From DAOUEG01 sp964595455 (GTDB lineage: Bacteria; Chloroflexota; Dehalococcoidia; Dehalococcoidales; RBG-16-60-22), in the NCBI GenBank assembly GCA_964595455.1, contig CAZQQL010000004.1:1-60354 (forward strand): a DNA stretch of 60,354 bases, read 5' to 3'. The notes beneath the pieces are model-generated. The model did not search any database. It was not told the origin of the DNA and saw nothing but the letters and a program-made list of their open reading frames with translations. Numbering within the stretch: the first letter of the stretch is position 1; every line of letters starts with the position of its first letter. Both the position numbers and the translations under genes were made by a program. Shown here piece by piece: positions 43,228 through 51,728 of this stretch.

Positions 43228-45432
43228 CTAGCGCCCGAGGAACCGCCGCAGGAAACCGAAGCGACCCAGCAGCGCTTCGTACACGCTCCGCCGCGCCTTG
43301 AGGATTTCCGCCTCTTCAAACAGGTTCGGATTTGCGGCCCGCCCGAACTTCTTCTCAATATAGGCTCGGGTGATGGTCTCCAGGTTTCCTGCCTGTTCCG
43401 GCATAAGCTGAGCCAGCGCGGCGGCGTATTCCGCCGGGGTCTGGCTCGGGCCAGGGCCGAGCTGGACCAGCGCCGCCAGTCTGCCCATGCGCTGGTAGGT
43501 CCGCCCCGCCAGGTCGGACCGGTCTACGTACCAGACCCAGCGATTGAATGCGGAACGCGCGAACAATGCCGGTATCATGAAAACCAGCCCGACCGCGGCA
43601 ATAATCCCGATAATTATAAGGGCGCGGCCAAGTTCATCGGAGAACGGCAGCGGACCTGTTTTGACCCGGGGTGACGGAGTCGGTGTCACATCAGCGCCCG
43701 TATCCTCCGGCGGATACAGGAACTGCTGGTACCAGATCTCCCACGGCAGCAGCGGCTGGGTATCGATTGCTGACACGACAGGACTTTCCGAGGGCACTTC
43801 GCTGGATGCATTGCCTTCCCCACCCGGAGTCGCTTCGATGTCCACCCACCCGTAGCCGTCGAACCATACCTGCACCCAGGCGTGGTAAAACTTGTCTCGC
43901 AGGATATACTCTCCCTGGTTTTCTCCCGGGTCTCCCGGCAGATAGCCGATGACCAGCCGGGTAGGAACATCTACCGCTCGCAGCATGACTGCCATAGCGG
44001 AAGCAAAATACGTGCAGAAACCGGCTTTTTCCCGGAATATGAAATACTCGACGCCGTCCTGGTCGGGCTGCGGGCCGGTAATGTCCAGTTTGTACGTAAA
44101 CTTGCCGAGGTAACGGTCGATGCTTACCAGCTTCTTATAGGGCGTATCGGCGTCCACGGTCAACTTACCTGCCAGGCTCCGCACGGCCACCGGGAAATCG
44201 TCGGGCAGGACCAGGTAGACCTCGCCGATAGCTTGAGGGTACCCGGGGTCCACCGCTGCCAGTTCCTGGATGGTCGGGGAATAGACGGCGGTCGTCATCG
44301 TATAGGTCTCGTCCGCCCCGAGCACTCTTGGGGCCGTCACGGCCATGAGCTGGCCGCCGCTTTCATGTACGACGTAGGGAATGCCCGCTTTCACGAACGT
44401 TCCCCCGGTCAAAAGCGAGTCTGACCTGATGCCGGGAGTAACGGTGTAGGTCAGCGAGCCGGACCCTTCGACGATGGCCGCCCCTTTCCAGGCCGTGTCC
44501 GCCTCGTACACCTTTTGCGCGGTAGGCGCGTTCCGCCAGCCTTCACTCGTGTACGTATCATAGGCATGTACCCGCCAGTAGGTGGCGTACGGGGAATGGA
44601 TGATGTAATCTATCTGTTCTCCGCCGTGCCAGTTCGATCCGAACCCCAGGTCTCCGCGCGTTACCACCGTACTCAGGGGTTGCTTGGATGGCACCGAGGC
44701 GAAAATGTTGATAGAAGATTCTTCCACGTCCCTTATCCAGAACAGGTGAGAGGCGATGGCGTTCTGCAGGAGGGGCGCCCGCGCCTGTGGAACCATCCAG
44801 GCAAACAGGGAGCCCGCCGCGGTGATAATCGCCAGGGTGATGAAAAGAAAGACCCTTCCCAGTCCCTGGTGGTGTTGCGCCCGGCTGTCGCCGTGCCGGG
44901 AAAGGCGAACGTGAACGATGTAGAACATTGCCGCCAGGAAATAGACCCCGAGGAAATAGTAGTAGTGCTCCGGCAGGTTGCTGAGGTTGACCACCATCAC
45001 GGCAGCCCCGGCAATCACTCCTACCCATGCGTTCCGCCGCCTCACCAGCGCCCATATCGAGACCGCGCCCGCAATCCATGTAAGCGCCACGAGGAACACA
45101 CTGAAAACGGCCAGGCTGCCGCTGAGTTCCGGGATAATCCCCAGCCAGAAAGTTGCGCCTGCCCCGGATATGAATAGAATAGCAGCGAGGAGGGCGCCGT
45201 GCAGCTTCGTCGCGGACAGCAGCCATCCCGCGGCGATGACCGCCGCCAGGACCAGGCTCAAAGGCGGCTGCGGCTCTATCCAACGTGCCTGTTCGAGAGA
45301 CAGTACAGCGATTTCGAGCACGATGAACAACAATATAACACCCAGCCAGTTAGGCCAGTTCCTGAGTCCAATTATGAAACGCGCCCATACCCGGCCGATG
45401 GGCGAGGTCCTGAGTATACCGTTGCGGTTCAT
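43228..45432 (-). CDS. Transglutaminase-like membrane protein
   Basis: 734 residues. The N-terminal third has several membrane spans (about residues 25-200). A transglutaminase-like domain follows with the triad C473 ('AGFCTYFASAMAVML'), H517 ('YHAWVQVWF') and D531 ('GWVDIEATPGG'). A further span lies near 610-630, then a cytoplasmic DUF4129-type tail. Such proteins may cross-link or cleave peptides outside the membrane. It is the last gene of a MoxR-DUF58-transglutaminase operon and overlaps the DUF58 gene by four bases. Natural substrate unknown. Confidence 0.9.
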   Translation of the reverse strand: MNRNGILRTSPIGRVWARFIIGLRNWPNWLGVILLFIVLEIAVLSLEQARWIEPQPPLSLVLAAVIAAGWLLSATKLHGALLAAILFISGAGATFWLGIIPELSGSLAVFSVFLVALTWIAGAVSIWALVRRRNAWVGVIAGAAVMVVNLSNLPEHYYYFLGVYFLAAMFYIVHVRLSRHGDSRAQHHQGLGRVFLFITLAIITAAGSLFAWMVPQARAPLLQNAIASHLFWIRDVEESSINIFASVPSKQPLSTVVTRGDLGFGSNWHGGEQIDYIIHSPYATYWRVHAYDTYTSEGWRNAPTAQKVYEADTAWKGAAIVEGSGSLTYTVTPGIRSDSLLTGGTFVKAGIPYVVHESGGQLMAVTAPRVLGADETYTMTTAVYSPTIQELAAVDPGYPQAIGEVYLVLPDDFPVAVRSLAGKLTVDADTPYKKLVSIDRYLGKFTYKLDITGPQPDQDGVEYFIFREKAGFCTYFASAMAVMLRAVDVPTRLVIGYLPGDPGENQGEYILRDKFYHAWVQVWFDGYGWVDIEATPGGEGNASSEVPSESPVVSAIDTQPLLPWEIWYQQFLYPPEDTGADVTPTPSPRVKTGPLPFSDELGRALIIIGIIAAVGLVFMIPALFARSAFNRWVWYVDRSDLAGRTYQRMGRLAALVQLGPGPSQTPAEYAAALAQLMPEQAGNLETITRAYIEKKFGRAANPNLFEEAEILKARRSVYEALLGRFGFLRRFLGR

Positions 45433-46670
45433 CTCGCCACTCCTGCCGCTGGGGCGGCATTCACCAGGTCTCCCCGGCTGTCCAGCGCCGCGGAGATGTC
45501 CTGCCCGCGCCGCAAGGTGTAGACGCTGTATCCGGCGCCTTCGAACCGCCGCTCATCCGTTTCCGGAAACACTGTACCGCCGAAACTGGAGATGTCGAGC
45601 AGGACCGCCGTCAACAGGATGCCCCGATTGAGCGCTCGCCTAAGGGGGATGAGAATGTCCTGCTGAGCGGCCGGCATGATGACGATTACCGCCGAACCTG
45701 CCTCGAAATGGTCCGCCTGTGCGCCGAGAAGCTTGACGACAGGCATGGTACCGGCGTTCCGCAGGACCGCCAGTGAATGCATGATGCGCTCTTCCTGTGA
45801 CCGGCCCCCGGCCGGCAGGTGCAGCAACGTACGGTCTCCCACCGCCATCAGTCCCACGTCCTTGCCTTCCCTGATGAACTTGCTCGCCAGGGAGGCCGCG
45901 GCGGTAACGGCGTATTCTTCCGTTGTCTCGTCCCCCTGCCCGTAGCGGAGGCGACCGTCCATGTCGAGGACGATCCAGACATGCCGGAAGGCGTAGTGAG
46001 CGCGTTCGGGATCGAATTCCTTGACCATGAGACGGCCGGAATGGGCAGTCGTCGGCCAGTGGACGTGCCGCAGGCTGTCCCCACTCGTGTATTCCCGCAC
46101 TTTGGAGGCCCCGGAGCCCGCCTCGCTGGCCATCCAGCGGCGCTGGCTCCGGCCTGCTTCCTGCCGCGGTATAACATGGAAATTGGGAAGTTCGTAGACA
46201 CGGGGCGTCACCAGGACCTGGCCCGCTTTCCCGAAATCCCGGCTCGCCGGGAACAGGCCCAGCGGGTCCGAGACCGTGACCCTCAGCGGCCCCATGGTGT
46301 AGCTGCCGCGTTTCCTGCATTCGAACGTGGCACGCCACTTGCGGGGCGAGCGCCCAAGGAGGCTCATTGCGGTGATATTCTCATAACCGGGCATGTCTGA
46401 CAGTTCCCGGGCCTCCACCACCGGAGCGGGCAGGCCGCGGCTGTTCTCCAACCAGAATTCCCGCTCGTACCGCTCTCCCGCCTCACCCTGGCTTTTCACC
46501 GCCGGTACCCGGGCGGATATGCCGCGAAGGCTCAAGAACGACCACAGCAGGCTCAACAGGAAGATCACCGTGATGAACAGGAAGACCTGCCAGACCACAT
46601 CGAAGCCCCCGGCCAGCGCCAGGAAAAGGAGGAGAAGGGGGACCAGGGGGACAAACCACCGTACTTTCAT
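45429..46670 (-). CDS. DUF58 domain-containing membrane protein
   Basis: 413 residues, the long membrane-anchored form of DUF58, with two N-terminal spans near residues 7-25 and 28-45. An extracytoplasmic-like beta region follows with 'ERYEREFWLENSRGLPAPVVEARELSD', then the family signature 'VREYTSGDSLRHVHWPTTAHSGRLMVKEFD' and 'VWIVLDMDGR' in the vWA-like part. It is the standard partner of the MoxR ATPase encoded 33 bases upstream. The cytosolic form is encoded at 17571-18458. Confidence 0.9.
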   Translation of the reverse strand: MKVRWFVPLVPLLLLFLALAGGFDVVWQVFLFITVIFLLSLLWSFLSLRGISARVPAVKSQGEAGERYEREFWLENSRGLPAPVVEARELSDMPGYENITAMSLLGRSPRKWRATFECRKRGSYTMGPLRVTVSDPLGLFPASRDFGKAGQVLVTPRVYELPNFHVIPRQEAGRSQRRWMASEAGSGASKVREYTSGDSLRHVHWPTTAHSGRLMVKEFDPERAHYAFRHVWIVLDMDGRLRYGQGDETTEEYAVTAAASLASKFIREGKDVGLMAVGDRTLLHLPAGGRSQEERIMHSLAVLRNAGTMPVVKLLGAQADHFEAGSAVIVIMPAAQQDILIPLRRALNRGILLTAVLLDISSFGGTVFPETDERRFEGAGYSVYTLRRGQDISAALDSRGDLVNAAPAAGVAR

Positions 46671-46703
46671 CTCATCCTTCCTCGGCCGGCTGCCACTACT
46701 GCG

Positions 46704-47660
46704 TTAGTAGAGCGCTCCCGGAACGGGGACAGACTCGAGGATTTCTTCTATGGAAGCCCGCCCGTCCCTGCCGTGCGCCTGCCCGGTTGAGGAAATGATG
46801 GACCGGTGGGCCAGTGCGGGAACGGCCAGCTTCTTAACATCGTCCGGCAGCACGTAGTCCCGGCCCTTCAATAGAGCACATGCCTGGGCGCAGCGGAACA
46901 GGGCCAGCGAGCCGCGGGGAGAAGCCCCGAGGTATATCGAAGAATGGTGCCGGGTACCGTCAACGAGGTGGACGATATATTGCTTGACCAAATCATCGAC
47001 ATAGACCTTGCGGACAGCGGCCTGGAGGGTGATGACATCCTGCGCTTCGACCACGGGCCCGATTTCCTCGATAGGATGGACGTACTGCTGTTGTTCGATG
47101 ATGTGGATCTCTTCTTCCAGCGTCGGGTAGCCGATGTTGATGCGGAGGAGGAACCGGTCGAGCTGGGCTTCAGGGAGCGGGAACGTGCCTTCGTACTCCA
47201 CCGGGTTCTGGGTAGCCAGGACATGGAACAGGGAGGGTACCGGGTGCGTGACGCCGTCGACAGTCACCTGCCGCTCCTCCATCGCCTCCAACAGCGCGGA
47301 CTGTACCTTGGGAGTGGCGCGGTTAATCTCATCAGCCAGGACTATCTGGGCGTTGATAGGGCCAGCATGGAATTCGAAATCGCCGCTCTTCTGGTTGTAC
47401 ACGGTGACGCCGGTGATGTCCCCGGGCAGCATGTCCGGGGTGAACTGGATACGCTTGAACGAGCAGTCTATGGACCTGGCGAGGCTCCGCGCCAGGACGG
47501 TCTTCCCCACTCCCGGCGCGTCTTCGATAAGGAGATGGCCGCGGCTGATGAGAGCGATAACGGCCAGTTCCACCGCTTCCGTTTTCCCCACCATGACCTT
47601 TTCGATGTTATTGATGATCCGGTTGGCCATGTTCCTGGCCTCGATTATTACCTGTTCCAT
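46704..47660 (-). CDS. MoxR family AAA+ ATPase, second copy
   Basis: 318 residues. Walker A is DAPGVGKT at about residues 42-49, Walker B 'IVLADEINRATPKVQSALLEAMEE' at about 105-128, sensor 'LFHVLATQNPVEYEGTFPLPEAQLDRFLLRI' after it, and the C-terminal 'LGASPRGSLALFRCAQACALLKGRDYVLPDDV'. It heads the MoxR-DUF58-transglutaminase operon. It differs from the copy at 16504-17526 in length and lid, so it is a separate subgroup, not a recent duplicate. Confidence 0.95.
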   Translation of the reverse strand: MEQVIIEARNMANRIINNIEKVMVGKTEAVELAVIALISRGHLLIEDAPGVGKTVLARSLARSIDCSFKRIQFTPDMLPGDITGVTVYNQKSGDFEFHAGPINAQIVLADEINRATPKVQSALLEAMEERQVTVDGVTHPVPSLFHVLATQNPVEYEGTFPLPEAQLDRFLLRINIGYPTLEEEIHIIEQQQYVHPIEEIGPVVEAQDVITLQAAVRKVYVDDLVKQYIVHLVDGTRHHSSIYLGASPRGSLALFRCAQACALLKGRDYVLPDDVKKLAVPALAHRSIISSTGQAHGRDGRASIEEILESVPVPGALY

Positions 47661-47706
47661 GGTCCCTCCCGGCCGGGGATACTACGTTGAAATGCCTCTA
47701 TTCTGG

Positions 47707-47715
47707 AGTATATCA
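47707..47715 (-). promoter_or_regulatory. Extended -10 promoter element for the second MoxR operon
   Basis: On the minus strand TGATATACT contains the extended -10 pattern TG-n-TATACT, 47 bases before the MoxR start. No good -35 is seen, which extended -10 promoters tolerate. Confidence 0.4.
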
Positions 47716-47846
47716 CAGGGTTTTGAGGACTCCTAAAACAAGATTAAGGGTAGCTTAGCATGACAAAGACATACATGTAAATTCATAGGCGATAGAGCAG
47801 GAACCCGGTCCAGACTGTTACCTGTGTCCCCGGCTTGCAGGGACAA

Positions 47847-47871
47847 TCCCCCTCCGCTGGCGGAAAGGGGA
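47847..47871. repeat. Short hairpin repeat, copy A
   Basis: TCCCCCTCCGC pairs imperfectly with GCGGAAAGGGGA. The flanks 'GGACAA' before and 'GGGGATA' across the end match a similar hairpin at 56271-56294. It lies in the 400-base gap between the MoxR operon and the divergent ABC genes. The rest of that gap holds promoters only. Confidence 0.45.
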
Positions 47872-47996
47872 TATGGGATGATGACGAAAAACCCCATATA
47901 GCACGCAAATTCCCTTCATCTTTCATACCCACTGGCTGTACGTCCCCCTGTTTCCCGGTCTTTACTACGCTCAGATTAATTATATTAAGTTACCTA

Positions 47997-48025
47997 TTGA
48001 CATTTTTAATTTATTTCTCTATCAT
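47997..48025 (+). promoter_or_regulatory. Strong sigma-70-type promoter of the ABC-2 exporter genes
   Basis: TTGACA, 17-base AT-rich spacer, TATCAT. The -35 is perfect and the -10 matches at five positions. It lies 35 bases before the GTG start at 48061. Confidence 0.75.
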
Positions 48026-48060
48026 ATTTGTATATTGTTAATCTTTTTGGGGGTGGTCAA

Positions 48061-49011
48061 GTGAACGAAACCCTGCTGGATGTCAAAAGCATCCACAAGA
48101 CCTACAAGGGCAAGGTCCATGCCAACGTAGACATCAGCCTCTCGGTCAGCGCGGGTGAGGTCTTTGGGCTGCTGGGACCGAACGGCGCCGGCAAGACCAC
48201 GCTCGTCAACCAGGTCATCGGGTTGGCTGTGCCGACCGCCGGCAGTATAATGCTCGCCGGCGTGGACGTCATCGCTAATCCGGACTACGCCCGGCAGGCC
48301 TGCTCCTTCCAGGCCCAGGTGCAGGCGCCCATTTCCGGGCTGACGGCGTTCCAGGCCATCGAGCTCGTTGGCCTCATCCGGGGCGGGAAAAAAGCCGAGG
48401 TCCGCCGCCGCGCCCTGGCACTCATCGATAAGCTCGAACTCGGTGAATGGCGGAAGACCCTGGGACTGACCATCTCCGGCGGCGTCCGCCGGCTGGTGGC
48501 CTTCTGCATGGCCGCCGTCGTCCCGGGCCGGCTGGTCATTCTCGACGAGCCTACTAATGACGTTGATCCCCTGCGTCGCCGCGCCATCTGGCAGGAAGTC
48601 CAGGAACTGGCGAAACAGGGTTCCGCCGTGCTGCTGGTGACCCACAATATCCTGGAGGCCGAGCGCGTCGTGGACCGGCTGGCGATCATCGACCAGGGCA
48701 GGGTCAGGGGCATGGGTACGCCGGCATCCATCAAGGAATCCGAGGGGGACGATATGCGGCTGGAACTGATACTTGAGCCGGAAGCCGCCCGGCCGGACTT
48801 CCCGGTCTTCTACCGGGACCCGGTCTCGATCAACCGCCGCGTCATCGGCGGGGTGAGGCAGGCTGACATCTCCCCGGCCATCGCCTGGGCTCGCGAACTG
48901 AAAGATAGTAACCTCGTCGAGGAATATGCACTCGGCCCGGCCACGCTGGAAGATGTGTACGTGCGCCTGGTCAAAAACCCCGACGAAATGGTGAACGGGA
49001 GGGCGGCATGA
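48061..49011 (+). CDS. ABC transporter ATP-binding protein with altered signature motif
   Basis: About 316 residues; GTG 48061 is chosen for the GGGGGTGG site before it. Walker A is GPNGAGKTT at about residues 39-47 and Walker B 'RLVILDEPTNDVDP'. The signature reads 'ISGGVRRLVAF' instead of LSGGQxQR, and the switch His is in 'LVTHNI'. It ends with a C-terminal exporter-type extension. It overlaps the permease gene by four bases. Substrate unknown. It is divergent from the second MoxR operon. Confidence 0.9.
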   Translation: MNETLLDVKSIHKTYKGKVHANVDISLSVSAGEVFGLLGPNGAGKTTLVNQVIGLAVPTAGSIMLAGVDVIANPDYARQACSFQAQVQAPISGLTAFQAIELVGLIRGGKKAEVRRRALALIDKLELGEWRKTLGLTISGGVRRLVAFCMAAVVPGRLVILDEPTNDVDPLRRRAIWQEVQELAKQGSAVLLVTHNILEAERVVDRLAIIDQGRVRGMGTPASIKESEGDDMRLELILEPEAARPDFPVFYRDPVSINRRVIGGVRQADISPAIAWARELKDSNLVEEYALGPATLEDVYVRLVKNPDEMVNGRAA

Positions 49012-49751
49012 CTATGGCACGATGGTTCAACAGCTATAACCTGATGGTCCGGTGGGTGTTCCTTTCCTCCCGGCCGTGGCTTTCCCTCAACCTGGCCGTG
49101 CAAATAATGATCGCTGTCGGGTTCATTTACGGCATCAGCTACTTCTACCCACAGATCACGCCGGACATCGCCCGGTACGTGGTAACCGGCGCTCCGACAC
49201 TCATCATGCTGACCGTCGGTTTCGTGATGGTGCCGCAGATCGTCGCCAACACCCGCACGGAAGGAACGTTCGACTACATCTGGTCGCTGCCGGTACCAAG
49301 GATGGCCCACATCGCCGCGGACGCCACCAACGTCTTCGGCACGACGCTGCCCGGTACCATCCTGGCGGTTGTCCTGGGCGCGACCTACTTCGACTTCTCG
49401 TTGACAGTTAGCCCGCTCGTGATTCCGGCGGTGCTGCTGATAGCCATGTGCGGTACGTTTATCGGCTATTCCATCGCCTTCGCCGTGCCCAAACCGATGA
49501 TGGTCAACGTGATAACCCAGGTGCTTGTCTTCGTGGTCATGCTGTTCTCCCCGGTTATGTTCCCGGCGGACCGGCTCCCGGAATGGCTCCAGGCCATCCA
49601 CCAGGTCTTCCCGGTGCAGTACATGGCGGACCTTGTCCGGGGTACGTTGACGGACATCGATGTCAACATGGGGCTGGCCTTCGGCGTCACCGGGGCATGG
49701 TGCGTCGCCGGGTTCATCCTGACCACTATCCTGGTGCGGCGGCGCAGCTAG
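49008..49751 (+). CDS. ABC-2 type transporter permease
   Basis: 247 residues with six spans and the ABC-2 layout: an N-terminal amphipathic part, 'VANTRTEGTFDYIWSLPVPRMAHIAADAT' as coupling segment between spans 2 and 3, and 'LFSPVMFPADRLPEWLQAIHQVFPVQYMADLVRG' before the last span, a common DrrB/NodJ-type feature. It pairs with the preceding ATPase. Its 3' end overlaps the convergent gene at 49748 by four bases. Confidence 0.88.
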   Translation: MTMARWFNSYNLMVRWVFLSSRPWLSLNLAVQIMIAVGFIYGISYFYPQITPDIARYVVTGAPTLIMLTVGFVMVPQIVANTRTEGTFDYIWSLPVPRMAHIAADATNVFGTTLPGTILAVVLGATYFDFSLTVSPLVIPAVLLIAMCGTFIGYSIAFAVPKPMMVNVITQVLVFVVMLFSPVMFPADRLPEWLQAIHQVFPVQYMADLVRGTLTDIDVNMGLAFGVTGAWCVAGFILTTILVRRRS

Positions 49752-50314
49752 GCGATGGGCGGCATGACACGCTCGCCCATGTAGAAAATGAAAAGATAAA
49801 CGATAATCGCGAGTTCTATCACCAGCGCGGCAATGACCATGAATATGCCGCGCTGGACGTTTTTGTACTTCCTGTTATTGATCTGGGCAATGCTGAAAAG
49901 CTGACGGATGTACATGTTCATGATGGAAGAATCGTCTTTTAGCGCCTCACCCAGGGCAGCTTTATACGCCTCGACGTTAGAGAACCGGCAGATACCGGAA
50001 AAGAAAGCCGGGTCCGGGAGGATGGCGGAGGTCTCGGACTCTGCGCGGTACCTGTCCCCGGATATCCTCGGCCGTATCGCCATGATGAGGCTGACGATGG
50101 CAAGCAGTGCGAAAGCGAAATACAGGCAAATCAGCGTTACGGTGAAAGGATTGATCGGGATGATCCGGTAGTAGACAACGAAGAAGACCATGAAAACGCC
50201 CAGGATGGAAAGAAGGGAAATAGACTTCTGGTCGGCCCGCTCCAGCAGCCGGTTCTCGCTTTCGAGGATTCTCAAGGTGATGTGTAATTCCTGCGCTGAC
50301 ATCGTAGTACTCAT
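49748..50314 (-). CDS. PycTM/DUF5706-like membrane protein
   Basis: 188 residues with two N-terminal spans (about 32-50 and 57-80) and one C-terminal span (about 158-180). 'LLERADQKSISLLSILGVF' just before and into the first span, 'DPAFFSGICRFSNVEAYKAAL' in the middle and 'QINNRKYKNVQRGIF' before the last span fit the Pycsar effector transmembrane family (DUF5706). In Pycsar, such proteins disrupt membranes when a cyclic pyrimidine nucleotide binds. No cyclase gene lies nearby, so the role may differ. The start follows a weak GAGAA site. Family call is from pattern memory. Confidence 0.55.
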   Translation of the reverse strand: MSTTMSAQELHITLRILESENRLLERADQKSISLLSILGVFMVFFVVYYRIIPINPFTVTLICLYFAFALLAIVSLIMAIRPRISGDRYRAESETSAILPDPAFFSGICRFSNVEAYKAALGEALKDDSSIMNMYIRQLFSIAQINNRKYKNVQRGIFMVIAALVIELAIIVYLFIFYMGERVMPPIA

Positions 50315-50410
50315 TTCTCAGATCGCATAACGCAATCGTGAGAATTATACTATTAAGCAGATTTTACCGGCAATAGCTCCTTTTTCAAGAAGAGGTTCGT
50401 TCACGAAAGA

Positions 50411-50440
50411 GAAAGCCCTCCCATTTTGGGGAGGGCTTTC
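50411..50440 (-). terminator. Terminator of the hsp20 operon
   Basis: A perfect 12-base-pair stem (GAAAGCCCTCCC with GGGAGGGCTTTC) and a six-base loop, 21 bases after the hsp20 stop. The minus-strand sequence after it is T-rich (TTTCTCTTTC). Confidence 0.7.
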
Positions 50441-50461
50441 CAACAGGAGAGAAAACGTATT

Positions 50462-50938
50462 TTACTTCTTCTTGGCGGTGGATTCGATTTCCTTCACGCC
50501 GCCGACGTTGACCTTGATCTGCCTGGGTTTCTTTTCTTCCATCTTGGGGAGGGTAACGGTCAGGACGCCGTTTTCATAGTCGGACTTCACTTTTTCGGTA
50601 TCGACGCTCTCCGGCAGCCTCAGGGCGCGGTAGTAGGAGCCGAAGGAGCGCTCGCGTACCAGGTAGGCGGTGTCGTCCTTGCTCTCGTACTCGCTGGAGC
50701 GCTGGGCTTTCAGGGTCAGGACGTTGTCTTCGATGGTGACGTCGATGTCTTGTGGTTTAATGCCCGGCAGCGAAGCCTTGACAACAATTTCCTCCGGCTT
50801 CCTGATCACGTCCAGGGCGATGTTCCAGTCCTCCGCCTCGCGGTTGGCTACCCTTGTTCCGAAGCCCCGCCACAGCCTGTTCATCGTGTTGTCGATTTCC
50901 TGTAGGTCGCGAAAGGGATCCCATCTCTGCAGTACCAT
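50462..50938 (-). CDS. Small heat shock protein (Hsp20/alpha-crystallin)
   Basis: 158 residues. An N-terminal arm 'MVLQRWDPFRDLQEIDNTMNRLW' is followed by an alpha-crystallin domain with 'ASLPGIKPQDIDVTIEDNVLTLKA' and 'FRALRLPESVD'-like strands, the conserved 'YENGVLTVTLPK' (A/NGVL motif), and a C-terminal I-x-V ('IKVNV'). It is an ATP-independent holdase that binds unfolding proteins. The start follows AAGGAGG. It is downstream of the zinc-ribbon gene and two CIRCE-like sites, so HrcA control is likely. Confidence 0.95.
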   Translation of the reverse strand: MVLQRWDPFRDLQEIDNTMNRLWRGFGTRVANREAEDWNIALDVIRKPEEIVVKASLPGIKPQDIDVTIEDNVLTLKAQRSSEYESKDDTAYLVRERSFGSYYRALRLPESVDTEKVKSDYENGVLTVTLPKMEEKKPRQIKVNVGGVKEIESTAKKK

Positions 50939-51041
50939 AATGAAACCTCCTTGTATTGTTTTGTATTTTCGTCTTTGCGTTTGTCTTTTACTGCGGATAT
51001 TTCAGACGCTCATACCTCACCTCCGCTGGCACGAAGAGTTG

Positions 51042-51251
51042 TCAATGATAGGTATTGACCGGCGCCGCTGAAAGCTCCGGTGTTTCTTCCAGTACCAGGT
51101 GGTCGGTCTTCTTGACTTCCGCGGCAACAGGAACGAGATCGTGCATGTAGGAACACTGGAGGCACTGTTCGTACCAGCCGTGAAAGTCTTTATCGATGAG
51201 TATCTTGCCGCCGCATTTCGGACAGCGGCGATCGATGCTGCGATTTCCCAT
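51042..51251 (-). CDS. Small zinc-ribbon protein
   Basis: 69 residues with two zinc knuckles, 'CPKCGGKI' (C10, C13) and 'CLQC' (C30, C33), separated by 16 residues, then a flexible tail. Zinc binding is a firm expectation from the Cys pairs; a role in nucleic-acid or protein binding is inference. It is the first gene behind the heat-shock promoter and CIRCE-like operators, so it belongs to the heat-shock operon with hsp20, 103 bases downstream. Confidence 0.75.
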   Translation of the reverse strand: MGNRSIDRRCPKCGGKILIDKDFHGWYEQCLQCSYMHDLVPVAAEVKKTDHLVLEETPELSAAPVNTYH

Positions 51252-51274
51252 GTTTCAGACTCCTTTCCACTGCT

Positions 51275-51301
51275 TTAGCACTCTCTGCCATAGTCTGCTA
51301 A
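51275..51301 (-). promoter_or_regulatory. CIRCE-like HrcA operator, gene-proximal copy
   Basis: TTAGCACTC, nine bases, GTCTGCTAA on the plus strand. The left arm matches CIRCE exactly and the right arm (consensus GAGTGCTAA) differs at two positions. It lies in the leader, 24 bases before the zinc-ribbon start. Confidence 0.75.
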
Positions 51302-51319
51302 CGTATTCGGGTAAAATAA

Positions 51320-51346
51320 TTAGCACTCGTAATGTCCGACTGCTAA
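51320..51346 (-). promoter_or_regulatory. CIRCE-like HrcA operator, promoter-proximal copy
   Basis: TTAGCACTC, nine bases, GACTGCTAA: one mismatch to the CIRCE consensus TTAGCACTC-N9-GAGTGCTAA. It begins seven bases after the -10 box, so it covers the transcription start. Confidence 0.85.
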
Positions 51347-51353
51347 CACTCAT

Positions 51354-51382
51354 ATTCTAATAAAGGAGAAAATCGTTGTCAA
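51354..51382 (-). promoter_or_regulatory. Sigma-70-type promoter of the zinc-ribbon/hsp20 operon
   Basis: On the minus strand TTGACA (51377-51382), 17-base spacer and TAGAAT (51354-51359). The -35 is perfect and the -10 matches at five of six positions. Confidence 0.8.
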
Positions 51383-51562
51383 GAGATATTTGTCACTATT
51401 TTGACCCATCGTTTTTTATGCTCCTTTCGTTCCACTCTGTCACGAGGATCATATCACCGAGTTCCCCCATGCTCCGTATTACAGGTGTACGGACACATGG
51501 TATACACCTCTAATCGGCAGCATTTTCACCGCTCTCTTTGCTCCCCTTACGAACGTTTCAGA

Positions 51563-51591
51563 TTTACGGAAAACCTCGATTATGGTATACT
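51563..51591 (+). promoter_or_regulatory. Promoter of gyrB
   Basis: TTTACG, 17-base spacer, TATACT. The -10 is good, the -35 matches at four positions. It gives a leader of about 130 bases before the gyrB start at 51729. Confidence 0.5.
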
Positions 51592-51728
51592 TATAGTAGC
51601 TACATGTACGGACTATCGCAGAATCGGCCAGCCCCGGTTTTTGGAACGGCACGGACCCGATTCCATCCGTCACCTTCCAGCATCCCATCACGCACTTTTC
51701 CCACGAATGATCGCCAGAGAGAGGTCTC

